This document shows positions 1-10,581 of a DNA stretch of 64,000 nt, one piece after another. The notes under the pieces were generated by a model, which was not told the origin of the DNA, made no database searches, and saw only the letters and a program-made list of their open reading frames with translations. The DNA is from Datura wrightii. Lineage: Eukaryota; Streptophyta; Magnoliopsida; Solanales; Solanaceae. The stretch lies in assembly GCA_035772735.1 (NCBI GenBank), contig JASDFA010000010.1, forward strand, positions 32,055,501-32,119,500, in the 5' to 3' direction. The first letter of the stretch is position 1. The number at the start of each line of letters is the position of its first letter. A program made the translations under genes and the position numbers.

Positions 1-1159
1 CATACACAAATCATGCAAATTACATCCCAACCTTCATCACTATGGTGCCCCAATTTATGCTACGGTCATACCGATTATTCAATTTTTTCCAAATCATCAA
101 GAAAACATGCTTGGTCGTACAATACCATGACCCTTAATACATCAAGGCTTCCTAGACTTTAAGAATTGATTCTTGATATCGGCAAACTCATGCAAATCAA
201 CTAATCAAGAAATCCGACACGAAAATCAATCTTTGATCAAGCATGTGCCCTCACAACTTGAGAGAAATTCCCCTTTATGTTCATGCAACACACAAACATG
301 CAAGTAGGGGCATATAAAAATTAATTTCACTCTCTCTCCCAAAAGAATTCACATGCATCATGTCATGACCCATAGGCTTGCCCTTAGTGTATTACTCCAC
401 TAATATAAAGAAATGCAATATAGGATCACGTAGGACTTGACACAGAACAGAGGGTTTTCATGTACCCTTACTATCAATTAATTACAACAAGTGTCTCTTC
501 AACGTCATCTTTTCTTTCCTCACTTTGCTTTTCGTTTTCTTTTCACTCTTTTCACTCTTTAACACTTTGGGAAACATTTTCTGTTCTTTGTAAGCGCTTA
601 AGAGCTTCTTATAGACTTTAAGGCTAATGAAAAGAAGGAATAAAGCTTAGTTCATACAATTTTGGACAAAAGAAAGAAATCGGCTAAAGGCTCAACGGGC
701 TGACTAGGGTATACAACATATAAAAAGGTAGAATTTGACAAGAAAAAAAAATGGAAACTATCGGTTAAAACAAAGAAATGCCTACATCCTTTCCAATACT
801 ACACCTCCTTCATTTCATTTTGTATACACACCAGGCAAGTTCTAGACAATTCACAATGACATGGAATAGCAAAACCTCACTTCACACTTCATGCACATGC
901 TCATCAAGATGCATTCACAGACTCTTTAATTAGTCAATTACATGAATTCAAGATTAAGCCTCTATCATAATGAACCAAATTCTATAGCCTAGGTAACTCA
1001 ACATATTTACAGAATTGCATGCTTTCAAACAATCACTTTCATATTTTGAACATCAATTACAACACGCAACGAAATTTTAGCAACCATAAGCAACTACAGT
1101 TTATTGATGCAATCCACCAAAGAAAACTAAAAAAAACAAATAAAAATCCTACTCCTACC
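1..1159 (-). other. R1 3' untranslated region
   Basis: No coding region is visible. The stretch is A/T-rich and aligns in reverse complement with 47055-48360 of R2, so it is the region between ORF3 and the polypurine tract. Small open frames here (for example 1019-1201) have no counterpart in R2 and look accidental. Confidence 0.8.
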
Positions 1160-1211
1160 GATTACATTTCCCTTAAGACGGTCGTCATCCATCCATCATA
1201 GGGAACGGTCA
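1160..1211 (-). promoter_or_regulatory. Conserved 3'-UTR stem-loop of R1
   Basis: On the minus strand TTCCCT and AGGGAA arms enclose the core ATGATGGATGGATGACGAC. The same core with different arms is found in R2 (47002-47052), A (31574-31611) and B (23254-23305). Function is unknown; conservation in position and shape suggests a cis RNA signal. Confidence 0.6.
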
Positions 1212-1659
1212 CTAACTATGACATCGGTTCAATGGGACTATTCTCGGTAAAAGAACTGAAAACAAACTCCGAGAAACCCAAAAATAAAAATCGAAAAGAA
1301 AAAAAAAAATTTTACATCGATCATTTCGATAGAAAGAAAATATTTACAAGTGCAAAATATTTTCGCAAATATTTTTGAAAAATATCGATCATGTCGATAG
1401 AGAAAAAAAATTTATTTACAATGGCAACCATACTTTCAAAAACACACATCATCAGCCACAAAACAAATATATGCACATTCATCACAAATCAGTTCGCAAC
1501 AGGGAAAGCACAACATACATAAACAACAAGGAAAAATATACAGCAGATTAGAGCCTTGTCCCAGCACCTAACTACTCCCCACCCCACACTTAAATCGAAC
1601 ACTATCCCCAGTGTTCACAAAAATACAAAGCACAAAAATTGGGTGGTGGAACTCCCTGC

Positions 1660-2879
1660 TTAGTCGAAATATTCGACTTCTTCATCCGGTGCTGCGGCCT
1701 CGTCGCCCATGTCAGAATCAGCTCCATCGTCATCATCGGACTCCACATCAGAGTCCTCACGACGTGTCTCCTCATCAGTAGGGACATCATCATCTGTCGT
1801 CTCCACAAAGGCTGGCCCCACCTTACATAAGGCTCTGGCGTTCTCGCCAAAGGGGTAGTCCAGCTCCAACTGCCATAACTCCTCCTCGGTGGCTGGTCTC
1901 CCACCAATCCGTAGCTGCAGCATCTGCATGCTGAACATACGGGCCATGTACTGATCGCACGAGCATGTCGCTCTCCCAAAGTCAGCACAGGTCCGTGTGT
2001 AGTGTTGGGGGCCTTAGTCTTTGTCATATCGAGGGCCCTCCGCTCCAGCTGCGGAATATAATCCAAGGCTTCTTCCTGAATGTCGAGGCCTCGGAGGAAG
2101 GTGGTGATGAGTCCGCCAAACCCGTATCTGTGGCCCTGGTGCAGTCTGGCTCTCTTCATGGCGGATATTATGACCGCCCCAACATTAATCTCGAGCCCTT
2201 TCATAAGGGCATACACCAAGCAGACACGGTCCCGGGTCACGTCTGTTATATGAACTCCCGGGATCAAGCACGAACATACAATTTTTAGCCAGATTTTGGC
2301 CTCCCTGTTCATCTGCGAGTAGGGCAGAGTCTGATGGTAACCCCTCTCCTTGTGTCTACTCCATCGGGCTGTGGATCGAGCCCCACACAACGTACGTCTG
2401 ATGTCGGCGTACGGTGGGGTGATGTTTAGCTGGCGGAGAACGTGGGCGTCTGTGTCCCGCGCTCCAACGATGGCATTCAGCTGCTGGGGTTCCAGAGTGA
2501 CGATCTTCCCTCTGATTTTAATAGTGTGGCTTCTGATGGACGGGTTCCAGTTGGCATAAAATTCCCGGACCAAGTGAAGGTTGCACTCCTTGGGCTCCTG
2601 AAAGATAAAGCTGAGCCCAGCTGCCTCAATCCTCTGTACAATGCGAGGGAACTCCTGTGCGAGTGGTTCCCTTGCAATATGTTCCTCGGGGAAGTACTTG
2701 TTTTCTTTGTGCTTCGCATACCATTTCTTCCCTTCATCGGTGACCCATCGTGTTCCATATCGGCGGTGTTGGCCGCGCGGAACAGCGGGTACAACTGGGA
2801 CTGCAGTGCCCAGTCTCATCCTTTTTCTGCCGGTGCCTGAGGTAGAAGCACCCTTGCCTTTGTCTTGCCTGCTAGCCAT
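1660..2879 (-). pseudogene. R1 ORF3 (env-position protein), frameshifted
   Basis: I place the start at the ATG at 2879-2877 (MASRQDKGKG...) because it is shared with R2 and lies six bases after a splice-acceptor-like TTGACAG. The protein would be about 405 aa: a Lys/Arg-rich N-terminus with an NLS-like GRKRMR, a middle with KKWYAKHKENKYFPEEHIARE and LHLVREFYANWNP, and a strongly acidic C-terminus ending EEVEYFD. It occupies the place of the Athila env-like gene and resembles the family annotated as 'putative plant transposon protein'. No signal peptide or membrane segment is visible, which argues against an envelope protein in this copy. Against R2, one base is missing near 1965, so the frame open from the start runs on past the true end into an unrelated tail stopping at 1602. 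The correct frame resumes as 1947-1660. Role unknown. Confidence 0.8.
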
Positions 2880-2884
2880 TGTAC

Positions 2885-3593
2885 CTGTCAATTTACACAA
2901 CCAAGCACAACGTTAAGCTAAAAACTTGTTAGCTTCGGCTAAGGTCGGGTTAAACAAAATTTACCCCACACTTATTCCTTAACAATATTTACAAAATTTT
3001 AGCAAGGATAGCTCTATTTACAACCCCAAACACAAACAACTATACACCTATTGCTTAGTGCGTTCACAACAAAAATTCGACAGCATAACGGTTAGCGTAC
3101 TACTCAGACTTCATACAGCTAATACCAATCCTACTATCGCCAACAATTCACCCATCGCACTTCGCAACACAACAACAACAAACTAAAACAACTAGAAAAA
3201 CATTTTATATACAAGCTAATCTAAACAATCTAACCAATTCACACATTATGCAATTTCCCACAAAAATTCGAGAATTAGTCGTCTTTTAACAGTTATACAA
3301 TATTTACCACGACTTATCTCAAATAATAAACACACCCCGGCATCGAATTCATCAAACTATCAAGTTACCCAAGTCAAATTCAACAACCCAAGCCCTGGAA
3401 TAGAGTTCTACAATCAATTTTGAATTATTTACATAATCGACAAGTTCAAACACCAAATACAACAATCCGAACATAATCAATCACAAAATAATTCAACATC
3501 ATGTTTAATTTCTACCTAGGGTGATATATCTCACCTTACCTGCCAAATTTGACAAAAATCGCCAAAAAATTGAGTTAGATGATGAAAACATAC
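2885..3593 (-). other. Putative 5'-UTR intron upstream of R1 ORF3
   Basis: The minus strand shows CCTAAG|GTATGTTT at 3594/3593, a near-consensus plant 5' splice site. TTGACAG ends at 2885 as the acceptor, with a branch-site-like GCTTAAC about 35 nt before it. The interior is A/T-rich as plant introns are. R2 has the same pair with 695 nt between. Splicing is inferred from sequence only. Confidence 0.55.
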
Positions 3594-3726
3594 CTTAGGA
3601 TTGACGAACCGAAGAAACTTGACGTTTTTCTTTGCCTATTAACGTGGCACGTTGCTTGGGGAGGGGGAAATGGGTGTTTGGTTGCGGAGGGAAGAGGGAA
3701 TGGGGAAAATACGGGCGAAATCGGGG

Positions 3727-3737
3727 TTATATTTAAA
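3727..3737 (-). promoter_or_regulatory. Internal TATA-like box upstream of R1 ORF3
   Basis: Minus strand TTTAAATATAA lies between the hairpin modules (3794-3929) and a C/T-rich leader of about 130 nt that ends in the splice donor at 3594. The order of modules, TATA, pyrimidine-rich leader and donor is that of an ordinary plant gene promoter. B has a better TATA (26108-26116) at the equivalent place. Confidence 0.45.
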
Positions 3738-3793
3738 GAAAACACGCGGGTCACCCAGAAACCCGGTGTGACCCGACACTGGATAAGGGGCAA

Positions 3794-3929
3794 CGTGTCA
3801 CGGAGGGTAACGCGGAGCCCCTCCTCCGTGACACGGAGCCAACGCGCTGGCTTACTGGATTTTTGAAAAATCCAGATTTGCCTTCAACGTGTCACGGAGG
3901 CCAACGCGGAGCATTGCCTCCGTGACACG
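3794..3929 (-). repeat. Two GC-rich hairpin modules upstream of R1 ORF3
   Basis: Hairpins at 3794-3835 and 3888-3929 each have the perfect 13-bp stem CGTGTCACGGAGG / CCTCCGTGACACG and a 16-nt loop containing AACGCGGAGC. Between them is a smaller hairpin (CTGGATTTTT / AAAAATCCAG, 3855-3875). The same large module is in the R1 LTR U3 (7767-7808, 7862-7903) and in R2. Confidence 0.9.
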
Positions 3930-4180
3930 GCGCCAACGTGCCAGTGCTCTGTTTCACCAATACATTTAATTTTTCATACCTCGCCTCATATTCTCGATTC
4001 CATGTATATTTCCTCCGTAATACCTGAAAATCACCTCACTAAACAAAACTTGGTTAAATTAATAGATTTCCTAACTAAAATAAAAAAATATTAAATAAAA
4101 TGAAAATCTAAACCTAGTTAAGAAAAAGAACAGAAAAATAAAAATTATTTACACTAAAAAGAAAGAAAGAAAATATTTTT

Positions 4181-4198
4181 CACGGGTTGCCTCCCGTG
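4181..4198 (-). promoter_or_regulatory. Post-protease stem-loop of R1 (loop AGGCAA)
   Basis: CACGGGAGGCAACCCGTG on the minus strand forms a 6-bp stem with loop AGGCAA, 40 nt after the gag-protease stop. It is preceded by a conserved block ending AAACCAGGCGCT. R2 has the identical hairpin; B has CTTGGG/CCCAAG arms around the same loop; A has a decayed copy after its integrase. The flanking 3930-4180 is otherwise empty A/T-rich sequence. Confidence 0.75.
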
Positions 4199-4238
4199 CA
4201 GCGCCTGGTTTACCGTCGCGGCTCGACATCCTTTAAGC

Positions 4239-6611
4239 TCATTTATCTACTAGGGAGATGGACGATTTGTCCCGATCATGATCATCCCCCCAGTAGTTCT
4301 CAACCTTGTCCGATGGCCTACCTAGTAACTCTCGGGAATCACTCACTCCATTAGCATTCCCATGATCAATTACGTTGATCACCGAGAGATCCTTGTAAAC
4401 AGTCGGGAGCTTAGGTACCTTGTACACATCGAATACTTCGACCTTGTCATGTGCTCGCATCGTGAGTTGACCCGCAGCTACATCAATTAATGCCTTTCCG
4501 GTTGCTAAAAAGGGTCGTCCCAAAATAAATGGGACTTCAGCATCTGGTTCAAAGTCCAGAACAATAAAATCGACCGGAAAAATGAGGGAGCCTACTTGCA
4601 CTAACACATCCTCAACAATGCCATCCGGCTTAGCCAAAGACCTGTCTGCTAGCTGCAAGATTACCGTTGTAGGTCTAGGACTCCCTAGACCTAACTTTCT
4701 GAATACCGAAGATGGCATCAGATTTATACTTGCCCCCAAGTCGCATAATCCACGCGCTCGGATACTTTGCCCAATAGTAAGCTGGATAGTGAAACTTCCA
4801 GGGTCTTTCAATTTTGTGGGCAACCTATTTTGAATACGGGAAGTGCATTCCTCCGTTAAAGCTACCGTGGCATACTCAGTCAAACGACTTTTGTTAGCCA
4901 CGATGTCTTTAATATACTTCGCATATTTTGGCACTCCCTGCAAGACATCAACAAGATGTAAGTTAACATGTACCTGTTTAAGTACCTCCATGAATTTCTG
5001 GAAACACGCCTCCTCCTTGTGTTTCTTAAGTCGTTGAGGGAACGGGGGTGGAGGCCTTTCTGGTTCAGCTTCTTTACTCTTCCCCTTATCTGAAATATGC
5101 TCTCCCTCAACATCTGCTTCTCCTGACTTTTGAGGCGGTCTTTCCGGTTCCACCTCCTTCAATTGTAAACCACTCCTCGTGGTCACTGCATTTACCTGCT
5201 TCAGATTAGGATCCGTGTTGCTAGGTATTCCTCCTCTGGGTCTAGTATTTTGGGCACTAGCAAACTGCCCAATCTGATATTCAAAAGCCTTTGTCGCCAA
5301 TTGATTGTTCTTCACTTCGGCTGCTAATTTGACATAGTCAGCCTGCAATTGTGCCTGATTGGCGATCATGGTTTTGAACATCTCCTCAATAGTCGGTGAT
5401 GGTGGTGGAGGAGGGGCATTATGATTTCTGAACTGAGCTTGATAATTTTGTTTCCCTCCTTGGTTTTTGTGCATACCCTGCCCTGAACTCTGGCCTTGTT
5501 GATTGTTGCTACCCCACGAAAAATTCTGATGGTTCCTCCAATTCGAGTTGTAGCCACTACCAAACTGCTGCTGATTTCTCTGTGAATTGCCCACAAAGTT
5601 AACAGAGTCAGGATTTGCACCACAGCATTCAACTGAATGCTCACTACTACCACACACTTCACACCACATCTGTTGAACTGCATTGACTGAAACTGAAGGC
5701 TGGTTCAAATTTATATTGCTGAAGTGAGTGTTTAACTGATTTTGCAAAGCAGCTATCTGTGCAGCGATAGCTGTGAATCCATCCACTTCAAGCACTCCCG
5801 CTGCTTTCCTTGCTCCACCTCTTGAAGAATCTGCATTCCATTCTGGATTGCCTTGTGAAATTCGGTTGAGCAAAGTGTACAGCTCCTCATAGGTCTTCTC
5901 CAGCGCTTGCCCTCCAGCTGCTGAATCTAACAGAATTTTAGTGTGGGGTTCCAAACCCTCAATAAAAGTGTGTACCAACACCTCATTGGACTGATGATGG
6001 TGAGGACAGTCCCGCAAAATGGATTTGAATCTTTCCCAGGCTTGATATAGATTTTCCCCTTCCCTCTATTTAAAACTTAGGATTTGACTCCTAAGTCTGG
6101 CTGTTTTACCAGAAGGGAAAAATCTGATAAGAAACTTTCGTGCAAGATCATCCCACATTGATATAGAATTGGGTGGTTCAGCTTTTAACCACCTCTTGGC
6201 TTCACCAAGTAAGGAAAATGGAAATAAGGTGAGCCGAACATAATCAGGTGACACCCCAGCGGGTATATAAGTGTCACTTATCTCCAAAAAGTTCTGGAGA
6301 TGTTGTTGTGTATCTTCGTGAGGGAGACCGGTAAATTGCCCGCTTGTGTGCAAAAGTTGCACCATATTCTGCTTTAATTCAAACCTCCCTCCAGGCTCTG
6401 GTTTGCGGATGCTAGAATGTACATTATTAACGTGTGGGATTGCCACCTCGCGAACCGGCCTTGCTGCTGCTTCATCGGGCACTAAAACTGCCCTAACAAC
6501 TGGTGGATTTGGTTGCTCCATCATAGACTGTTTAAGCACCTGCAGCTTCTTTCGAAGAGCTTCTCTACGTTGACTATGAAACTCACGCTCAGGCTCTAAG
6601 TAAGATTCCAC
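4239..6611 (-). pseudogene. gag-pro: R1 gag-protease polyprotein, one internal stop
   Basis: One frame of about 790 codons is broken only by TAG at 6068-6066 (LSFK*REGE), a position expected to be Gln. The gag core (LFPFSLLGEAKRWL ... KFLIRFFP) precedes the break. After it come gag continuation, a CCHC knuckle CEVCGSSEHSVECC near residue 118 of the second part, a Gln/Asn-rich linker, a TTRSG motif, and an aspartic protease with CDLGASINLMP (active D codon 4742-4740) and flap-side ILGRPFLATGKALI. D-L-G in place of D-S/T-G is usual for Athila-type proteases. The frame has no ATG before ESYLEPERE; the first is at MMEQP, so the start may be lost or non-AUG. The frame stops at 4239 with no RT following. 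Overlapping minus-strand frames at 4880-5113 and 5366-5683 are shadows. Confidence 0.9.
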
Positions 6612-6750
6612 CAGATCTTTGTCCCTTGCCAGTGTTCACAGAAACAAAATCTGCAAAATACAGGCTAAGACCAAGTTGTTAACACTTAAGAAAATAAAAA
6701 TACAAATACAGTAAATTTACACTAAACACAATTTTACAAATCGCCTAGCC

Positions 6751-6768
6751 TCCCCGGCAACGGCGCCA
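6751..6768 (-). promoter_or_regulatory. R1 primer binding site, tRNA-Asp
   Basis: Minus strand TGGCGCCGTTGCCGGGGA, 18 nt complementary to the 3' end of plant tRNA-Asp, starts 6 nt inside the LTR end. tRNA-Asp priming is typical of the Athila lineage. The leader between here and gag (6612-6750) shows nothing else. Confidence 0.95.
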
Positions 6769-7724
6769 AAAACTTGCTCGGCTTGCTCTCGGGTTGGTAA
6801 TTTATATTAAAAACCGACACACAAGTGCACGTGGTCAAACAAGTAATAAAGTGGCTAAGTAGCCAAGTATCGATCCAAGGAGGCTCAAGATATGTAAAAT
6901 TGCCTAATTTACTATATTTCTATTTAACTTCTGATTATGCTAACAACAACGTCCCCAAGAGTTAATTGAGTTTTTGTTTCTAAACTATATACTACAATTA
7001 ATAACAACTATTTACTTTTGAATTCAGACAATGGATATGAACATGCCAAGGTTAAGAACAAGTAATGAACTTGATAATCATGATAATTTTGGTTAATTCT
7101 CTTCTTCATGTTGCTAGCCAAGAACATTAGCCTAGAAATTAAAACTCTCGTATTTAATTTCACTTTAGAATCATAAACCATCCGTCTACATTTCTGTGAT
7201 TAAATGCAATTTATGACCTAGCACTACAATTCCGGTTCCTAAATTGACTAATACGGCTTTCAAGTATATTTCTATCAGGAAAGCACATCAAAACCCAATT
7301 TTCCCAAATCAAGTTAAGAACAATACCCTATTAATTCACAACTTTCCAATTTCTTGCTCTTTCGAGTGAAATTGGACTTTTTAGATATACATTAATGTTG
7401 GCCAATCACTAATGCAGTAAAGAACAAGAATTAATAGAACAACATCAAAGAAGAAGAATAAAACCATATCATTTACAATCAAAATTCATTACACATGTTC
7501 AAAACCTCAGCAAGAAAGGGAATTAGCCACTCATTCTTGGATTGATCATCCTAAAATGAGTGTAAATTATACTTACAATTGATAGAAAGAAGAAAAGAAG
7601 AGAAGAAATCCCTTAGCTTTTTCAATCTTCAACTGCTACTAACCCACGTTCCTGCTCTCCACTTCTGAACTCAGTCTCAAAACTAAAAACTAAAAAACTA
7701 CCCATTAAAATAAACCTAAGTGTG

Positions 7725-7733
7725 CTATTTATA
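7725..7733 (-). promoter_or_regulatory. R1 LTR TATA box
   Basis: Minus strand TATAAATAG, identical in R2 (42046-42054 and 48932-48940), sits just downstream of an inverted GGGAAAAATTTCCC and of the hairpin modules. It should set the start of the full-length transcript. Confidence 0.75.
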
Positions 7734-7766
7734 CTAGTGGGAAATTTTTCCCGGAATAACAAGCAA

Positions 7767-8006
7767 CGTGTCACGGAGGCCAACGCGGAGCACTGCCTCC
7801 GTGACACGGCGTGGACGTGGACCTCCACTGGAATTTCCAGGGTCCGGAAAATCAACCTCAACGTGGCACGGAGGCCATCGCGGAGGCCTATCTCCGTGCC
7901 ACGGAGCTGACGTGCAGGCACGCTGGAAATTGCCAATTTAATTCATGCTTAGGCAGTGTGCTACCGCGATGGTAGCGTGGCACGGAGCCATCGCGGAGCC
8001 CCTATA
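7767..8006 (-). repeat. GC-rich hairpin modules in R1 U3
   Basis: 7767-7808 has a 13-bp stem (CGTGTCACGGAGG / CCTCCGTGACACG) with a 16-nt loop; 7862-7903 has a 12-bp stem in which the central T-A pair is G-C on both arms (GTGGCAC / GTGCCAC). A partial third copy lies near 7966-8006. Spacing is about 95 bp. Confidence 0.88.
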
Positions 8007-8244
8007 AATCTTGCATTCCAAGGTCTTTTCCACGCTCGCATCCAAGTCCAACTCCGACATAATTCCAACATGCATTTTAGCTCCTAAATATCACATTTAC
8101 TGCAAAACAAATGCTAATCATGTTGGTTAGTATAAATTCGCATTTTATTACCAATTACATGATATTATATACACATTGCACAACAAACAAGGTAAAAATG
8201 ATACGTTTGAGTATCACTTGGGCATATAAATCTGCCCAAGATCA

Positions 8245-10581
8245 GAGACTGAATGCAGTCATGAAGAAAGTAGTAAATAATGAGATAATATAGTGGCTAG
8301 ATGCAGGCATCATCTACCCGACATCGAACAGTCATTGGGTGAGCCCATTTCATTGTGTCCTGAAAAAGGGTGGGATGATGGTGGTGCGTAATGAGAGGGA
8401 TGAATTGATACCCCAGAGAACAGTCACACGGTGGAGGATTTGTATTTACTACCGAAAGCTTAACGCAACCACTAGGAAGAACCTTTCCATTCCTTTCTTG
8501 GATCAAAAATTATATAGGTTAGTCGGGCATGAATACTATTATTTTTTGGATGGGTATTCAGGTTACAATCAGATTATGATCGCATAAGAGGACCAAGAGA
8601 AGACACTTTTACTTGTCCTTTTGGAATCTTTGCATTCCGAAGGATGCTGTTTGGATTATGTAATGCTCTAGGAACATTCCAGAGGTGAATATTGGCTATT
8701 TTTATAGACATGGTGAAGAATTTCATAAAAGTATTCATGGATAAATTCTCAGTCTTTTAGATTGACTTTGATGACTATTTGAATAATTTGGATGCTATAT
8801 TAGAAAGATATAAAGGGACCAATCTTGTACTGAATTGGAGAAGTGCCATTTTATGGTACGTGAAGGGATAGTCCTAGGACATAAAATTTCAAAGGCGGGT
8901 ATTGAGGTAGACAGGGTTAAGATTGAGGCCATTGAAAAGCCACCACCCCCTGTCTCTGTAAAAAGGGTGTGCAGTTTTTTAGGACATGTTGGATTTTAAA
9001 GGAGGTTTGTTCAAGACTTCTTTAAAATAGAAAATCGTGTGCAAACTCTTGGAGAAGGATGTGATGTTTGAGTTTAACAGAGAATGTGTACAGGCTTTCA
9101 ATATGTTGAAGGATAAGTTGAATACAAATCCAATCATCATTGCCCCAGACTGGTCATTACCATTCATTATGATGTGTGATGCTAGTGATTTTTCTACAGG
9201 AGCTGTCTTAGGATAGAACAGGAGGAAGAGGTTTCAGCCCATTTACTATGTAAGAAAATCATTAGATACATATTAGAAAAATTACACTATGGTCGAAAAT
9301 GAGTTATTGGTGGTAATGTATGCGTTTGATAACTTCTGAGCTTACCTAGTGGGGAAAAAGGTGATAGTGTATATTGATCATGCTGCAATCTGGTACTTAT
9401 TTGCAAAGAAGGATGCTAAACCCTGGCTCATTCGGTGGATACTGTTACTAAAAGAATTTGACATTGAGATCAAAGACAGGAAAGGGATAGAGAACTAGGT
9501 AGAAGAGCATCTATCTCAGTTTGAGGACAGGGCGCATATTGACTGAAAAGCTGACATTGTTAAGACTTTCCTTGACGAACAATTATTTGTTGTGCATGGT
9601 TCGGAGCTACCGTGGTACGTTGATATAGTGAATTTCATAGTTAGTGGTGTAAACCCACCTGATGCAACCCTAGACAGAAAAAGGAGACTTCGTCATGACA
9701 AAAGAATTTATATATGGGATGAACCCTTCTTGTACAAAATAGGCCCTGATCAGCTGGCCATGAGATGTGTTCTTGAGGGAAGTGCACCAAATTTTGGAAA
9801 GCTGCCATGCTTCACCTTACGGTGGACACCACAGGGGAGATAGAACCACAAAAAAAGTCTTTCAAGCTGGATTTTTTGGCCCACCCTGTTCAAAATTGCA
9901 TATTTTTTTGCTAAATCTTGTGACAGCTGTACGAGAATAGGGAATATTTCAAAGAGGCATGAAATTCCTCAATGAGGCATTTTGGAAGTGGAAGTGTTTG
10001 GCTTCTCAGGAATTGATTTCATTGGACCCTTCATCCAATCAAACGGGAACAAGCACATTTTGGTAGTAGTTGATTATGTGTAAAAATGGGTGGAGGCTGC
10101 GGTAGTACCTACCAATGATACAAAGGTAGTAATCAATTTCCTGAAGAAAAACATATTCACCTATTTTGGTACACCCAGAGCCATCATTAGTGATGAAGGT
10201 ACGCACGTTTGTAACCAACTTTTCAATAATCTACTGGCCAAGTACAATGTGAAGCACATACCTATCACCTACAGACCAGTGGACAAGTGAAAGTGTCAAA
10301 TTGAGAAATCAAATGAATTCTAGATATGACTGTGAGAACTAACAGAAAAGATTGGTCCAGCAATTTGGATGATGCATTATAGGCTTATCGGACATCTTTC
10401 AAAACTCCTCTTGGTACTTCACCATATAGATTAGTTTTCAGAAAAGTATGCCATTTACCGATTGAGCTAGAACACCAAGCATATTGGTCCATCCAAAAGT
10501 TGAACATGGATATGGAGGCCGTTGGTGAGAAAAGGTTGTTGTAAATACATGAGCTTGATGAGTTTTGCCTCAGTTCATATG
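8245..10581 (+). pseudogene. pol: A pol remnant: RT, RNase H, integrase (N-terminal part)
   Basis: RT is recognised by WVSPFHCVLKKGGM, RICIYYRKLNATTRK and FLDGYSGYNQI (about 8337-8577). The catalytic box, expected FMDDFSV, reads FMDKFSV near 8737, so a catalytic Asp is lost. RNase H has MMCDASDF, TMVENELLVV and YIDHAAI with acidic residues present (about 9160-9400). Integrase keeps part of the zinc region (CDSC), GIDFIGPF (first Asp, near 10012) and AIISDEGTH (second Asp, near 10180), then frame is lost before the catalytic Glu. Stops include TAG 9496-9498 where Gln is expected. This is the only Athila-type pol in the window and models the partner that R1, R2 and B lack. B interrupts it at 10581. 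Confidence 0.9.

Larger units (their letters stand above)
1..8244 (-). mobile_element. R1: pol-less Athila-like LTR retrotransposon, 3' end cut by window
   Basis: Read on the minus strand the order is 5' LTR (8244-6775), tRNA-Asp PBS, broken gag-protease, stem-loop, internal promoter-like region, ORF3, 3' untranslated region. There is no reverse transcriptase, RNase H or integrase between protease and ORF3. The first bases of the window align with the stretch of R2 that lies about 20 bp before the pre-PPT hairpin, so the missing part is little more than the polypurine tract and 3' LTR. R1 and R2 share LTRs, PBS, ORF3 and 3' region and are one family. R1 interrupts the RT of element A at 8244/8245; the other flank is off the window, so no target duplication can be checked. 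Confidence 0.93.
6775..8244 (-). repeat. R1 5' LTR (1470 bp)
   Basis: On the minus strand it begins TGATCTTGGGCA and ends GAGCA before the PBS spacer. It aligns over its length with the R2 LTRs (41538-42960 and 48424-49846) but with many substitutions and small indels. U3 holds the hairpin modules and TATA; U5 ends with the GTGCACTTG region near 6812. The small open frames inside are accidental. Confidence 0.95.
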
